Positions 31,896-40,253 of a DNA stretch of 64,000 nucleotides are shown here, in pieces (position 1 is the first letter of the stretch; every line of letters begins with the position of its first letter). The notes under the pieces are model-generated. The model made no database searches, had not been told where the DNA came from, and saw nothing but the letters and a program-made list of their open reading frames with translations. This DNA comes from an uncultured Candidatus Binatia bacterium (GTDB lineage Bacteria; Desulfobacterota; Binatia; Bin18). The stretch spans positions 2,173,684 through 2,237,683 of the forward strand of contig OY282457.1 in assembly GCA_958296235.1 (NCBI GenBank), given 5' to 3'. A program made the translations under genes and the position numbers.

Positions 31896-31985
31896 ACGCG
31901 CGCTCCAAAGAGAAGGGAAGCCACCAGTTTTTCAGCTTGTGGCGGCTTACTCAGAGGCTCCCGTTATTTTTTCGACCCTATCAGC

Positions 31986-32070
31986 GCGTTTTACGATGCT
32001 GTGCAGCTACCCGTCATTCCGGCGAAAGCCGGAATCCAGACCCGCCGCCCCCCCTCGACCCTGGCCAGGC
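31986..32070. repeat. GTCATTCC-type dispersed repeat with TACGATGCTGTG end
   Basis: Starts GCGTTTTACGATGCTGTG, continues CAGCTACCCGTCATTCCGGC and GAAAGCCGGAATCCAG. The reverse complement of 55891-56029 has the same end (TTACGATGCTGTGTAGCCACC then GTCATTCC), so the two are one family. Intergenic, between convergent genes. Confidence 0.65.
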
Positions 32071-32121
32071 TCCGATTCCTGACGTTTGCGACTCTGATGC
32101 TCAAACGCTTGGGCGCTTTGC

Positions 32122-33195
32122 TCAGCCAAAGAGTACTTTTTGGACTTCAGCACAGAACTCAGTCGTTGAGGCTGACCCGCCTTGGTCAGGCGGGAGAACC
32201 TCGCCGCGCGCATACACTTGCGCGATCGCGTTCTCAAGGCGCTGGGCCTCATCGGTCCAGCCGAGATAATCGAGCAGCAGCGCCGCGGAAAGCAGGGTTG
32301 CGGTCGGATTAATGATATTCTGGCCGGCAATATCAGGCGCGGAGCCGTGGACGGACTCAAAATAGGCGTAGGTGTCGCCGTAGCAACCGCTCGGCGCGAG
32401 CCCGAGACCGCCAATGGTTCCGGCAGCGACATCGGACAGGATATCACCGTACAAGTTCGGCATGACAACGACGTCAAATTGCGACGGGCTGGCGACGAGA
32501 CGCCGCGCAAAATCATCGACAATGTATTGCTCATAGCCCAGGTCGGGATACTCTCTGGCCGTTGCCTCAGCAACTTCACGGAATAGCCCGTCACTTTTCC
32601 GCAGCATATTATACTTGCTGGTACAGGTGACGAGCCCTTTGCCACCCTGGGCTTTACGCTTACGCGCCAGTTCAAAGGCGAAGCGGGCGATGCGGCGGGA
32701 GCCGTGCTCGGTAATCGCTTTAATGGCAAACAGGCCCGGCGCTGTGGTATCGAGCGGTTGACGCGTAATCGCGCTCGTCAAGCCGAGCGGGGAGAGCGTA
32801 TTCAGGTCGCCCTCAACCCCCATATACAGGTCTTCCAGGTTTTCCCGGACCACAACAAAATCAATGGCTTCCGGGTTTTTGAGCGGGCTCTGAAATCCTG
32901 GTCGCCAGCGTGCCGGGCGGACATTGGCATACGTCTGCTTGCCCCAGCGGAGATAGCCGATCCCGCCGGTTGTTCCATTAGTCGAGCCAAAGAGGGTCGA
33001 GTCCGATTGGTCTATCGCCTCACGCAGCGCGCTCTCAAACTCCTTCCGTGAGCCGTACTCCTTCACTCCCTCTTCCCCTGATGAAAACTCGGTGAAGCTC
33101 AGGTCCAGCGCAAAGTTTTTCAGGATTTCGACCGTTGGCGTCATTGCCTCGGGCGCAGCATCATCACCGGGAATCACCACAACACGCTTTGCCAT
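32122..33195 (-). CDS. Isocitrate/isopropylmalate dehydrogenase family protein
   Basis: 357 residues of the NAD(P)-dependent beta-decarboxylating dehydrogenase family. The sequence starts VVVIPGDDAAPEAM, has the substrate arginines in NVRPARW and VVVRENLEDLYMGVEGD, the lysine in TSKYNML, and the metal aspartates in MPNLYGDILSD. The cofactor loop is HGSAPDIAGQNIINPTA. It is shorter than NADP-IDH of the monomeric type and could be IDH, homoisocitrate or isopropylmalate dehydrogenase; leu genes are not adjacent. It is 18 bp downstream of anmK on the same strand. Confidence 0.88.
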   Translation of the reverse strand: MAKRVVVIPGDDAAPEAMTPTVEILKNFALDLSFTEFSSGEEGVKEYGSRKEFESALREAIDQSDSTLFGSTNGTTGGIGYLRWGKQTYANVRPARWRPGFQSPLKNPEAIDFVVVRENLEDLYMGVEGDLNTLSPLGLTSAITRQPLDTTAPGLFAIKAITEHGSRRIARFAFELARKRKAQGGKGLVTCTSKYNMLRKSDGLFREVAEATAREYPDLGYEQYIVDDFARRLVASPSQFDVVVMPNLYGDILSDVAAGTIGGLGLAPSGCYGDTYAYFESVHGSAPDIAGQNIINPTATLLSAALLLDYLGWTDEAQRLENAIAQVYARGEVLPPDQGGSASTTEFCAEVQKVLFG

Positions 33196-33213
33196 ATCGT
33201 TGTCCTCTCCGTG

Positions 33214-34395
33214 TTAGCGCAACCGCACATCACGATAGTTCTTACCGGGAACAATTTTTCCAAGAACAGCCGGCAGCCGCGCGCCGGTTGCGCTCGGCAC
33301 GTTCGAGGGCAGGCCGTGAACTGTCGCATAGGCGAGAACAGCAAACGCCAAGGCTTCCAACGACTGGCTCTCATAGCCGGTCTCTTCGAGCAGTCGGACG
33401 CGGACATCCGGCAGGGCCTGAGCGAATTGCGCGCGCAGAGTCGGGTTGAGCGCTCCACCACCGGTGAGGTAGACCTCAGCGAGCGGGCCGTGCGGCAGGA
33501 TAAAGTCGTGATACGCGCGAGCCATGCTCGTGGCGGTAACAGCGCTTGCCGTCGCCACCTGGTCGTTGGGGGGCAGCTTGAGTTGCGCCGCGCGTTTGAG
33601 AAACCGCTCGGCAAACGGCGCGCCGAATTCTTCCCTGCCCGTCGACTTGGGCGGACGCCGGGCAAAATACCGATGCTGGAGCAGTTCGTCCAGGAGACGC
33701 GCGTGCACGCTCCCGGCTTTGGCCATCCGGCCGTTCCGGTCGTACCACTGCTTGCCCTGAGTAACAGTGTGGACAACGCTATCGATCAACATATTCCCAG
33801 GGCCGGTATCAAAGGCCAGCAGAGCTTGTTTTGCAGAACGAGGCGGCAGGTAAGTCAGGTTGGCAATCCCGCCGATATTATGAACGGCGACCGCACGGCG
33901 GGGCTGTTGAAACAGAAACGCGTGCACATAGGGAACGAGCGGCGCTCCCTCTCCACCAAGGGCAACGTCTGCCGGCCGAAAATCCGCTATCGTGGTGATA
34001 CCAGTCCGCTGCGCAATGACGGCCGGCTCTCCAATCTGGAGGGTGGAGCCTGGGCCGGGTCGTTGGTGGGGATTGTGATAAATGGTATGTCCGTGGGAAC
34101 CGATGGCATCAACCTGCTCCCACGAGACAGCCGCGCGTTCACACAGCTTAAGCGCCGCCCGCGCAAACAACTCGCCGAGGAGCACGTTGACTTGTGAGAC
34201 CTCACCGGCATCAATCCGAGCGCCCTGGCTGACTCTCAAGAGACGGGCTCTCACGGGCCGAGAGTACGGGAATGAGCGAAAGGCCCGTTGTTGAATACGG
34301 AAGCGACCCCTCACACGGGCAATATCAACCAGCACGGCATCGATCCCATCATGAGACGTGCCGGACATCAGGCCGATAACTGTCCGTTTTGACAT
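33214..34395 (-). CDS. anmK: Anhydro-N-acetylmuramic acid kinase
   Basis: 393 residues. The start IGLMSGTSHDGIDAVLVD is the ATP-binding signature. GSHGHTIYHNPH and VHNIGGIANLTYLP, the active-site FDTGPGNMLID, and LTGGGALNPTL all match AnmK. It phosphorylates and opens 1,6-anhydro-MurNAc during peptidoglycan recycling, in the cytoplasm. Its presence indicates lytic-transglycosylase turnover products are reused. The usual murQ is not next to it; an IDH-like gene follows. Confidence 0.95.
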   Translation of the reverse strand: MSKRTVIGLMSGTSHDGIDAVLVDIARVRGRFRIQQRAFRSFPYSRPVRARLLRVSQGARIDAGEVSQVNVLLGELFARAALKLCERAAVSWEQVDAIGSHGHTIYHNPHQRPGPGSTLQIGEPAVIAQRTGITTIADFRPADVALGGEGAPLVPYVHAFLFQQPRRAVAVHNIGGIANLTYLPPRSAKQALLAFDTGPGNMLIDSVVHTVTQGKQWYDRNGRMAKAGSVHARLLDELLQHRYFARRPPKSTGREEFGAPFAERFLKRAAQLKLPPNDQVATASAVTATSMARAYHDFILPHGPLAEVYLTGGGALNPTLRAQFAQALPDVRVRLLEETGYESQSLEALAFAVLAYATVHGLPSNVPSATGARLPAVLGKIVPGKNYRDVRLR

Positions 34396-34418
34396 GCGGC
34401 TTCCTGGGGGGAGGGGAA

Positions 34419-34497
34419 GTGGAAAGTGGCGAGTGAAAAGTGGCGAGCAAGAAATCCCATCTAGCCACTAACCACTAGCCACTAACCACTAGCCATC
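34419..34497. repeat. Short tandem and inverted repeat (AGTGGCGAG / CTAGCCACTAACCA)
   Basis: GTGGAAAGTGGCGAGTGAAAAGTGGCGAG-like direct repeats are followed by two and a half copies of CTAGCCACTAACCA. The AGTGG and CCACT parts can pair. A related ACTAGCCACTAA lies near 15583, beside the uvrC stop codon. Confidence 0.6.
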
Positions 34498-34834
34498 AAT
34501 CAGTCAGATCAAACTGAAAGACGGCGTTCATGCCCTTGGCTGCCCCGGCGTTGAACGCCTCCGGCATGCCGTCAATGACCTCTTGTACGGTTTCCAGCGA
34601 CGGACTGCCGGCCTCTGCCGCCGGAAAGAGGTTTTGGAGCTTGAGCGCCAGGCCCATGTCTCCGGCAATTTTCAGCTTGCCGGTCATGAATGCCATTTGG
34701 CCGTTGAGTTTGCCGTTGACCATATCCAGGTAATCACTCTCCTGCATGGTGATGGTAATGCTCGGGGACGCATGGGTGCCCATCTGCACCTCGATGCTTT
34801 CGTTCGCGACACGGAAATGGTACTGGGTGGCCAT
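34496..34834 (-). CDS. SCP2 sterol-binding domain protein
   Basis: 112 residues, a stand-alone SCP2 domain: INMQ-like lipid-cavity strands ([20 protein letters not shown]) and the helix [20 protein letters not shown] are diagnostic. Such proteins bind hydrophobic acyl or sterol-like molecules in the cytoplasm. A GGAGGAAAT-type ribosome site precedes ATG 34834. Transcribed divergently from the Ddn-like gene. Confidence 0.88.
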   Translation of the reverse strand: MATQYHFRVANESIEVQMGTHASPSITITMQESDYLDMVNGKLNGQMAFMTGKLKIAGDMGLALKLQNLFPAAEAGSPSLETVQEVIDGMPEAFNAGAAKGMNAVFQFDLTD

Positions 34835-34936
34835 CGCGATTTCCTCCTTATGAGTCCGGGATGTGGATACGCTACCATAGATCCTTGCGCTGAGAAACTA
34901 GAGATCGTGTTGTTGGAAAGAGAGGAAGAGGGAAAC

Positions 34937-35419
34937 ATGACACAATGTGACAGGGCATGGAAACGTTACTGGGCCGGGCTGGCGCTCCTTTTGGGCAGTC
35001 TATCAATGGGAATACTCGGCTACGCCCAGGAGAACGGATTTCAGGACGCCCTGGCGCAGGTTGCCAATGAATCAACGCTCGAAATCACAACCATAGGACG
35101 CAAGAGTGGCCAGCCACGCGCGACACCGATCTGGTTTGTCTACGATCAGGGGACTTTGTATATCCAGTCTGGAAAAGACGGAAAAACCCACTGGTATCGC
35201 AACCTGCAAAAAAACCCACAGATGCAATTGAAAATCGGCCAACTCACCCTCGCCGGAAAGGCACAGTTTGTGACGGACACGGCCGAGATCGCAAAAGTCC
35301 ACGACTTATTCCGCTCAAAATATGCTCTCGCCCGCGCTGCCGGATTTGTCGGGTCCTCAATCGGGCATGGCAAGGTCATTCTGGTTGAGCATCTGACGGA
35401 AGCCACGCCACCGGAATAG
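34937..35419 (+). CDS. Secreted Ddn-like (deazaflavin-dependent nitroreductase family) split-barrel protein
   Basis: 160 residues from ATG 34937 with GAGGAAGAGGGAAAC upstream. After a signal peptide (WAGLALLLGSLSMGILGYA) comes the Ddn family start LEITTIGRKSGQPRATPIWF. The ending is a short barrel with NPQMQLKIGQLTLAGKAQ. The family binds F420 or FMN. A signal peptide is unusual for this family, since F420 is cytosolic; export would need Tat or a different ligand, so the N-terminus might instead be a membrane anchor. Confidence 0.8.
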   Translation: MTQCDRAWKRYWAGLALLLGSLSMGILGYAQENGFQDALAQVANESTLEITTIGRKSGQPRATPIWFVYDQGTLYIQSGKDGKTHWYRNLQKNPQMQLKIGQLTLAGKAQFVTDTAEIAKVHDLFRSKYALARAAGFVGSSIGHGKVILVEHLTEATPPE

Positions 35420-35426
35420 GCGTCGT

Positions 35427-36110
35427 ATGCACGTCAATGTTGTCATTGTCGCCGCGGGAAAAGGCACGCGGCTGCAAAGCGAGCTGCCCAAACCTTTTCT
35501 GTCCGTTGCCGGCAGGCCGATTCTCGTGCATACCCTGCGGCGTTTTGCGCCCATTGAGGCGGTCCGGCGCATCATTGTGGTGGTTGCCGCCGAGCGCGAG
35601 GCCCTCTGCCAGGAGGTGCTCCACACGCACGGCCCGTGGCCACAACCGATTGCCATTGTCCACGGGGGAGCGGAACGGCAGGATTCGGTACGGAACGGTT
35701 TGACCGCGCTTGAGACACAGTGTGAGATCGTGGTGATTCATGACGCGGCCCGGCCATTTATCGGCGTTGAGGCCATTCAGCGCAGTATTGACGCGGCTGC
35801 CGAAGCAGGCAGCGCGGTTGTGGCCGCTCCGGTGCGTGACACTATTAAGCGCGCCAACGCGCAACGCACGGTCCGTGAGACAGTCTCCCGGCATGATCTG
35901 TGGCTGGCCCAAACACCCCAGACGTTCCGGGTCGGAGTGATTCGAGCGGCCCACCGCTGGGCGCAGCAGCAAGGTATCACGGGAACGGACGATGCCACTC
36001 TGGTTGAGCAAATGGGCCGGCCCGTCCGCCTCGTTCCCGGCGACGCGCTTAATTTCAAAATTACAACGCCGGATGACCTGGCGCTTGCTCGGGCAGTGCT
36101 GCAAGCGTGA
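35427..36110 (+). CDS. ispD: 2-C-methyl-D-erythritol 4-phosphate cytidylyltransferase
   Basis: 227 residues. The CTP-binding AAGKGTRLQSELPKPFL, the VHGGAERQDSVRNGL loop, HDAARPF and the QTPQTFR motif are all those of IspD, which makes CDP-methylerythritol in the MEP isoprenoid pathway. Begins 7 bp after the Ddn-like gene. ispF, often adjacent or fused, is absent here. A small membrane-protein frame overlaps its 3' end. Confidence 0.95.
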   Translation: MHVNVVIVAAGKGTRLQSELPKPFLSVAGRPILVHTLRRFAPIEAVRRIIVVVAAEREALCQEVLHTHGPWPQPIAIVHGGAERQDSVRNGLTALETQCEIVVIHDAARPFIGVEAIQRSIDAAAEAGSAVVAAPVRDTIKRANAQRTVRETVSRHDLWLAQTPQTFRVGVIRAAHRWAQQQGITGTDDATLVEQMGRPVRLVPGDALNFKITTPDDLALARAVLQA

Positions 36111-36309
36111 ATTCGGTTGGCTGAAAGCTGTATTTGCGATCCTCGTTGCCATCGATGTTTCTCTCGTCGGCTGGTTGGCACAGAACTATGATGATGCTCC
36201 AATCTTTCTACAAATTGTGTGCTCAGCCGCAACGGTCGCGATGACAGGAGGAATAGTCTGGGTCAATAGGGTCGCATACAAGAAGATCGACGAACTGGAG
36301 GAATTGTAA
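36073..36309 (+). CDS. Small two-helix membrane protein overlapping ispD
   Basis: A frame of 78 codons if started at ATG 36073, inside the end of ispD; other starts are possible. The part after ispD reads FGWLKAVFAILVAIDVSLVG, then a second hydrophobic stretch, and ends VAYKKIDELEEL. Two transmembrane helices with a charged C-terminal tail. Its stop overlaps the ATG of the next small gene. I do not know the family. Confidence 0.5.
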   Translation: MTWRLLGQCCKREFGWLKAVFAILVAIDVSLVGWLAQNYDDAPIFLQIVCSAATVAMTGGIVWVNRVAYKKIDELEEL

Positions 36310-36431
36310 TGGAGTGGTTAGTCGTAGCTGTTTTCCTGGTGTTCATCTGTGGCCTCGCTGTGGTCACGACGGACGCGGTGAAACACGCCAATAAGTCAGC
36401 GCCTAATAAGCCCGTCAAGCCAACGCGCTAA
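36309..36431 (+). CDS. Very small membrane protein (40 residues)
   Basis: ATG at 36309 overlaps the previous TAA (TAATG), with TGGAGGAA 6-10 bases upstream. It codes for MEWLVVAVFLVFICGLAVV and a basic, proline-rich tail (NKSAPNKPVKPTR). One transmembrane helix. Coupled to the preceding two-helix protein; the two may form a complex. Function unknown. Confidence 0.5.
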   Translation: MEWLVVAVFLVFICGLAVVTTDAVKHANKSAPNKPVKPTR

Positions 36432-36439
36432 CTGAAGAA

Positions 36440-36652
36440 ATGAAATATCTTATTGTCGTGGAGAAAACCGCAACCGGCTTCTCGGCCTACTCCCCGGATG
36501 TGCCGGGTTGCGTGTCCACGGGTCGGACCGAGAAAGAGACCGAGGCTAACATGAGGGAGGCAATTGAGTTTCACGTCGATAGCCTCAAGCAGGAAGGTCT
36601 GCCTGTCCCTCAACCATCCACAAAATCGGCCTATGTGGAGGTCGCTGCGTAG
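36440..36652 (+). CDS. HicB-like antitoxin-fold protein (orphan)
   Basis: 70 residues: KYLIVVEKTATGFSAYSPDV, PGCVSTGRTEKETEANMREA and IEFHVDSL match the HicB-like partial RNase H fold. No HicA toxin gene is visible beside it; upstream are two small membrane proteins and downstream is convergent pilT. No DNA-binding domain is fused. It could be a solitary antitoxin or a regulator. Confidence 0.8.
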   Translation: MKYLIVVEKTATGFSAYSPDVPGCVSTGRTEKETEANMREAIEFHVDSLKQEGLPVPQPSTKSAYVEVAA

Positions 36653-36675
36653 CCAGTCAATGGCCGTTCTGCGTC

Positions 36676-37746
36676 TTATCTGCGCAGGACCGTGCGACCA
36701 GCCTGACCAAAGAGGTTCGGGGCCGGACTTTTGGCTTGCGCTTCTTGCTGCGTAATAAGCCCCCGCGTGGCGAGGTCAACAAGCGCCCTGTCCATAGTCT
36801 GCATCCCATCCTTTTGACCGACCTGTAGGGCTGAGGAGATTTGGTGCCCCTTGCCCTCGCGGATCAGATTACGGACTGCCGGGGTGCCCACCAGGATTTC
36901 CAAGGCCGCGACTCGCCCCCCGCCTTTCTTTTGACATAAAGTCTGGGTGATGATGGCTTCAATCGAGTCGGCGAACTGGGTCCGAATCTGTGCCTGTTGG
37001 GCCGCAGGGAAGACGTCAATGATCCGGTCAACGGTCTGCGCCGCGCCGGGCGCGTGTAAGGTGCTCAAAACAAGATGGCCGGTTTCCGCGGCCGTAAGCG
37101 CGAGTTGGATGGTTTCCAGGTCGCGCATTTCACCAACCAGAATAATGTCGGGATCTTCGCGTAATACCGCCCGTAGCGCCTTGGCAAACGAGTGGGTATG
37201 GACGCCGAGTTCACGTTGGTTGACGAGGCATTTCCTGGACTGGTGGGTGAATTCGATGGGGTCTTCGATCGTGACGATGTGACCTTCGACCGTCTCGTTG
37301 AGATGATTGACCATGGCCGCCAGGGTGGTCGATTTTCCACAGCCGGTTGGACCGGTCACCAGGATAAGCCCCTTTCTCCGCGTACACAGTTGGCTGAGAA
37401 TCCGCGGCAGCCCGAGTTCCTCGAACGAGGCAATCTCCGTTGGAATGGTCCGCAACACCGCGCCCTCACCGCGTTGCTGCATAAAGACATTCACCCGAAA
37501 GCGCCCCACCTCACCCAGGTCACAAGAGAAGTCGAGTTCGAGACTCTCCTCAAACATCTTCCGCTGCTCCTCATCCATAATGTCGTACACCAGAGCGTGG
37601 ACCTCATCCCGGGACAGCGGGGTCTGGTCGAGCCGTTTCATGACCCCGTCGAGCCGAATCATGGGGGGCGCTCCACTGCTGAGATGGATGTCAGAAGCGC
37701 CCGATTGGACAGCGCTGGTGAGGAGTGCGGTTACATCCGTTGACAT
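36676..37746 (-). CDS. pilT: Type IV pilus retraction ATPase PilT
   Basis: 356 residues. N-terminal PAS-like domain (GASDIHLSSGAPPMIRLDG), Walker A GPTGCGKST, the Asp box (VTIEDPIEFTHQ), Walker B-type DPDIILVGEMRDLET, the His box HLVLSTLHAPGA, and the PilT-specific AVRNLIREGK. It powers pilus retraction at the inner membrane and is needed for twitching and DNA uptake. The other pilus genes are not in the window. Its presence fits with comM, comEC and the ComEA-like gene. Confidence 0.95.
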   Translation of the reverse strand: MSTDVTALLTSAVQSGASDIHLSSGAPPMIRLDGVMKRLDQTPLSRDEVHALVYDIMDEEQRKMFEESLELDFSCDLGEVGRFRVNVFMQQRGEGAVLRTIPTEIASFEELGLPRILSQLCTRRKGLILVTGPTGCGKSTTLAAMVNHLNETVEGHIVTIEDPIEFTHQSRKCLVNQRELGVHTHSFAKALRAVLREDPDIILVGEMRDLETIQLALTAAETGHLVLSTLHAPGAAQTVDRIIDVFPAAQQAQIRTQFADSIEAIITQTLCQKKGGGRVAALEILVGTPAVRNLIREGKGHQISSALQVGQKDGMQTMDRALVDLATRGLITQQEAQAKSPAPNLFGQAGRTVLRR

Positions 37747-37950
37747 GGGGACCTCCGGCTGCGGAACAACAGAACACGATTACGCTCGCATCTGTACTGC
37801 GACTGTACGCAGAAGAAGAATACCGGACAAGGATGATTGCTGGCGGGTGAAGCTGACCAGCCATTTGTCTCTATGCACTCATGGTCGCCTGTGGTAAGCC
37901 AGACGTTCTATTCTCTCTACCAGCAGCCAGCAGGGAAAGGAGAGCCCACT

Positions 37951-38766
37951 ATGGGATACGAGGCCATTATCTACGAGCAGGTTGAAGACAAAATTGTCCG
38001 TGTGACGCTGAATCGCCCGGAGAAACTGAACGCGATGAGCCGCCAACTCTTGTCCGAGTTGGACACCGCCCTGGACGAGTTTGAAGCGGACAATGATGCC
38101 AGTGTCCTGATTATTCGTGGGGCCGGGCGGGCCTTCTGCGCAGGCTATGATCTCCAGCCGGTTTCAGGGCCGGGGGGAGGCTTTAGTGTCACCAGTGACC
38201 GCTGGGGATTGCGCAAGCTCGTCGCCCGCTGGCAGCGTCTGTGGAACCTGCCCAAACCAACCATTGCGCAGGTCCACGGTTATTGTTTGGCCGGAGCGAC
38301 AGAGTTTGTCGGACATTGTGACCTGGTCTTTGCAGCCGACGATGCCCAGTTCGGCCACCCGGCCGGACGTTCGCTCGGGGTACTCCCGTCGCTGGCCATG
38401 TGGCCTTATCTGATGGGGATGCGCAAGACCAAAGAGTTCCTCTTTACCGGAGATTCCATGACCGCGGCTGAGGCGCTGGAAAACGGCCTGATTAACAACG
38501 TCTACCCAAAACAGCAACTGGAGGACGAGGTACTGCGTTACGCCCGCCGCGTTGCCGCGGTTCCGGTTGACCTGCTGACGCTCCATAAGGCGGCGACCAA
38601 TCGCTTTTTCGAAGCCATGGGCCTGTATGCGGCTGAACAGTCGGCAACGGAATTTGACGTGATTGCCCACCAGACCAGAACGGTCAAAAATGAGGTCAAG
38701 AAAATGATGGAACGCGGGCTCAAAGAAGCCCTGCGTGAGCGCGACAAGCCGTTTGCCAAGAAATAA
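37951..38766 (+). CDS. Enoyl-CoA hydratase/isomerase (crotonase) family protein
   Basis: 271 residues from ATG 37951 (AAAGGAGAGCCC upstream). IVRVTLNRPEKLNAMS, GRAFCAGYDL and HGYCLAGATEFVGHCDLVFA form the fold and oxyanion hole. At the second active-site position it reads FGHPAGRSLGV where hydratases usually have a glutamate (GxPE), so the reaction may be something other than hydration. Followed after 16 bp by a histidine phosphatase gene on the same strand. Confidence 0.9.
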   Translation: MGYEAIIYEQVEDKIVRVTLNRPEKLNAMSRQLLSELDTALDEFEADNDASVLIIRGAGRAFCAGYDLQPVSGPGGGFSVTSDRWGLRKLVARWQRLWNLPKPTIAQVHGYCLAGATEFVGHCDLVFAADDAQFGHPAGRSLGVLPSLAMWPYLMGMRKTKEFLFTGDSMTAAEALENGLINNVYPKQQLEDEVLRYARRVAAVPVDLLTLHKAATNRFFEAMGLYAAEQSATEFDVIAHQTRTVKNEVKKMMERGLKEALRERDKPFAKK

Positions 38767-38782
38767 CATGGAAAGAGGACTG

Positions 38783-39475
38783 ATGGACGGGCGCCGCATC
38801 TATCTGATGCGTCATGGAGAAACCCTGTATCAACGGGTGGCAAACGAAGGGGCGCTGGGGAACGGGGCACTGACCGAACGGGGGCAAGAGCAGGTCGCCG
38901 CGGTCGCCTTGCTCTTTCGGGGGGTGCCGCTTGATGCGATTTACGCCAGTCCGCTTGAACGGGCGTATGAAACCGCCCAGATCATCGCCACAGAAAAAGA
39001 GCTGGGCATTCAGGTGGCGCCGGAGCTGAGCGAGATCATCCCGAGTGATACGGTCCTGGCCCAAAAAAGCCTGACCGACATATTCAAGGAGATTCAGGAG
39101 TTCTTTAAAAATACGGATTCTGACTGGGACGAATCCTACCTGGGCGGAGAGAGTTTCCGCCAGGTCTATGCCCGTGCCGGGCGACTCCTGCAGACCCTCT
39201 TGGCCAAAGATGATTGGCAGACCGTTCTCCTGGTCGCGCATGGGGGTGTGAACAACGCTTTTCTGGCTCATGCCACAGGGGTTACACAGGGAAGGATTTT
39301 TAATATCGAGCAGGACTTCGGCTGTATCAACATTATTGACTTTGTTCACGGCCGCCCCTTTCTCCGCCTGGCCAATTTTACCCTCTACGATCAGCTCAAA
39401 ATTCATCTGCGCGAGCACAGCTTGGATATTATTCTCAATTTGTTGCGAGGGCGTGGCATTATTGATGCTGATTGA
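38783..39475 (+). CDS. Histidine phosphatase (phosphoglycerate mutase-like) family protein
   Basis: 230 residues from ATG 38783 (GAAAGAGGA before it; an ATG at 38768 is possible). The phosphohistidine motif is YLMRHGETLYQ, followed by LTERGQEQ, ASPLERAYETAQII and the second catalytic histidine in LLVAHGGVNNAFL. The substrate could be a phosphosugar, a cobalamin intermediate or a protein; it cannot be told here. Probably cotranscribed with the crotonase upstream. Confidence 0.88.
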   Translation: MDGRRIYLMRHGETLYQRVANEGALGNGALTERGQEQVAAVALLFRGVPLDAIYASPLERAYETAQIIATEKELGIQVAPELSEIIPSDTVLAQKSLTDIFKEIQEFFKNTDSDWDESYLGGESFRQVYARAGRLLQTLLAKDDWQTVLLVAHGGVNNAFLAHATGVTQGRIFNIEQDFGCINIIDFVHGRPFLRLANFTLYDQLKIHLREHSLDIILNLLRGRGIIDAD

Positions 39476-39549
39476 TCCTGAAGGAGTCAACTCGACTTTT
39501 TATTAAAGACAAAAATTTTTCATCATCGAAAAAAAGAATAACAAACCTC

Positions 39550-39577
39550 TTGACTTGAACCCCTACTTCTTTTAACT
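39550..39577 (+). promoter_or_regulatory. Candidate promoter and operator region of padR
   Basis: TTGACT (39550-39555) and TTAACT (39572-39577) are 16 bp apart. Just downstream AACTAG and TTAGTT (39574-39595) form an imperfect palindrome which could be a PadR self-operator. The whole leader is AT-rich compared with the surrounding genes. Confidence 0.35.
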
Positions 39578-39609
39578 AGTCTGGTTAAATTAGTTTCTGG
39601 GGGTGCGAC

Positions 39610-40212
39610 ATTAGCGTTCAACTCGTCATTTTAGGGCTGTTATCCGAGAAGCCGTTTCATGGTTATGAACTACGGCAGGAAGTCGAGCACCGGCTGTACG
39701 CCAAGTATATCAACCTGAGTGGTGGCTCGCTCTACTATAACCTCGGGCAGCTTGAACAGGCCGGCTATGTGGAAAAGACCAAAGTCGAGCAAAAGGGCAA
39801 TTATCCGGCCCGGCAGGTCTACCAAATCACGCCGGCCGGCCACGACTATTTACGGGTTGAGTTGCGCCGTCAGCTGTTCGACACCGAGGAGCGAACCAAA
39901 GTCTTTGACCCCTTGAACGCCGCGCTCGCCTTTAGTCATCTGCTTGACCACTCAGAGCTGCGTGAGGCACTCCAGGGCCAACTTGAGTGGACCCACAGCC
40001 GTCTGGCCTGGGTCACTGAGCAGCAGGCCTACTGGAATGAGCAGGGTGTAACACTCCCACAAGCCCAGATTATTACGCATGGATTGGCGTATTTGAAAGG
40101 GGAAATTTATTGGCTTGAGGAATTCCTGGCCACGATCGATGGACAGAATGGTCAAGGATTGAAGGCCGATGGACCAACCGGCGTCTCTTCTTCGGAGAGA
40201 GAAGCGATATAG
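39610..40212 (+). CDS. PadR-family transcriptional regulator, apparently with an ATT start
   Basis: 200 residues. The winged-helix start SVQLVILGLLSEKPFHGYEL, the SGGSLYYNLGQLEQAGYV recognition region and PARQVYQITPAGHDYL are clear PadR features; the C-terminal helices form the dimer arm. The homologous N-terminal residue falls on ATT 39610, with GGGGG about seven bases upstream. No ATG, GTG or TTG occurs in frame after the stop TAA at 39586. Starting at ATG 39769 would delete half the DNA-binding domain. It precedes exbB by 41 bp and may regulate that operon. Confidence 0.78.
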   Translation: MSVQLVILGLLSEKPFHGYELRQEVEHRLYAKYINLSGGSLYYNLGQLEQAGYVEKTKVEQKGNYPARQVYQITPAGHDYLRVELRRQLFDTEERTKVFDPLNAALAFSHLLDHSELREALQGQLEWTHSRLAWVTEQQAYWNEQGVTLPQAQIITHGLAYLKGEIYWLEEFLATIDGQNGQGLKADGPTGVSSSEREAI

Positions 40213-40253
40213 GAAAAAACGTAGAGACATCCCACACAAGAGGAGGGTTCAGA

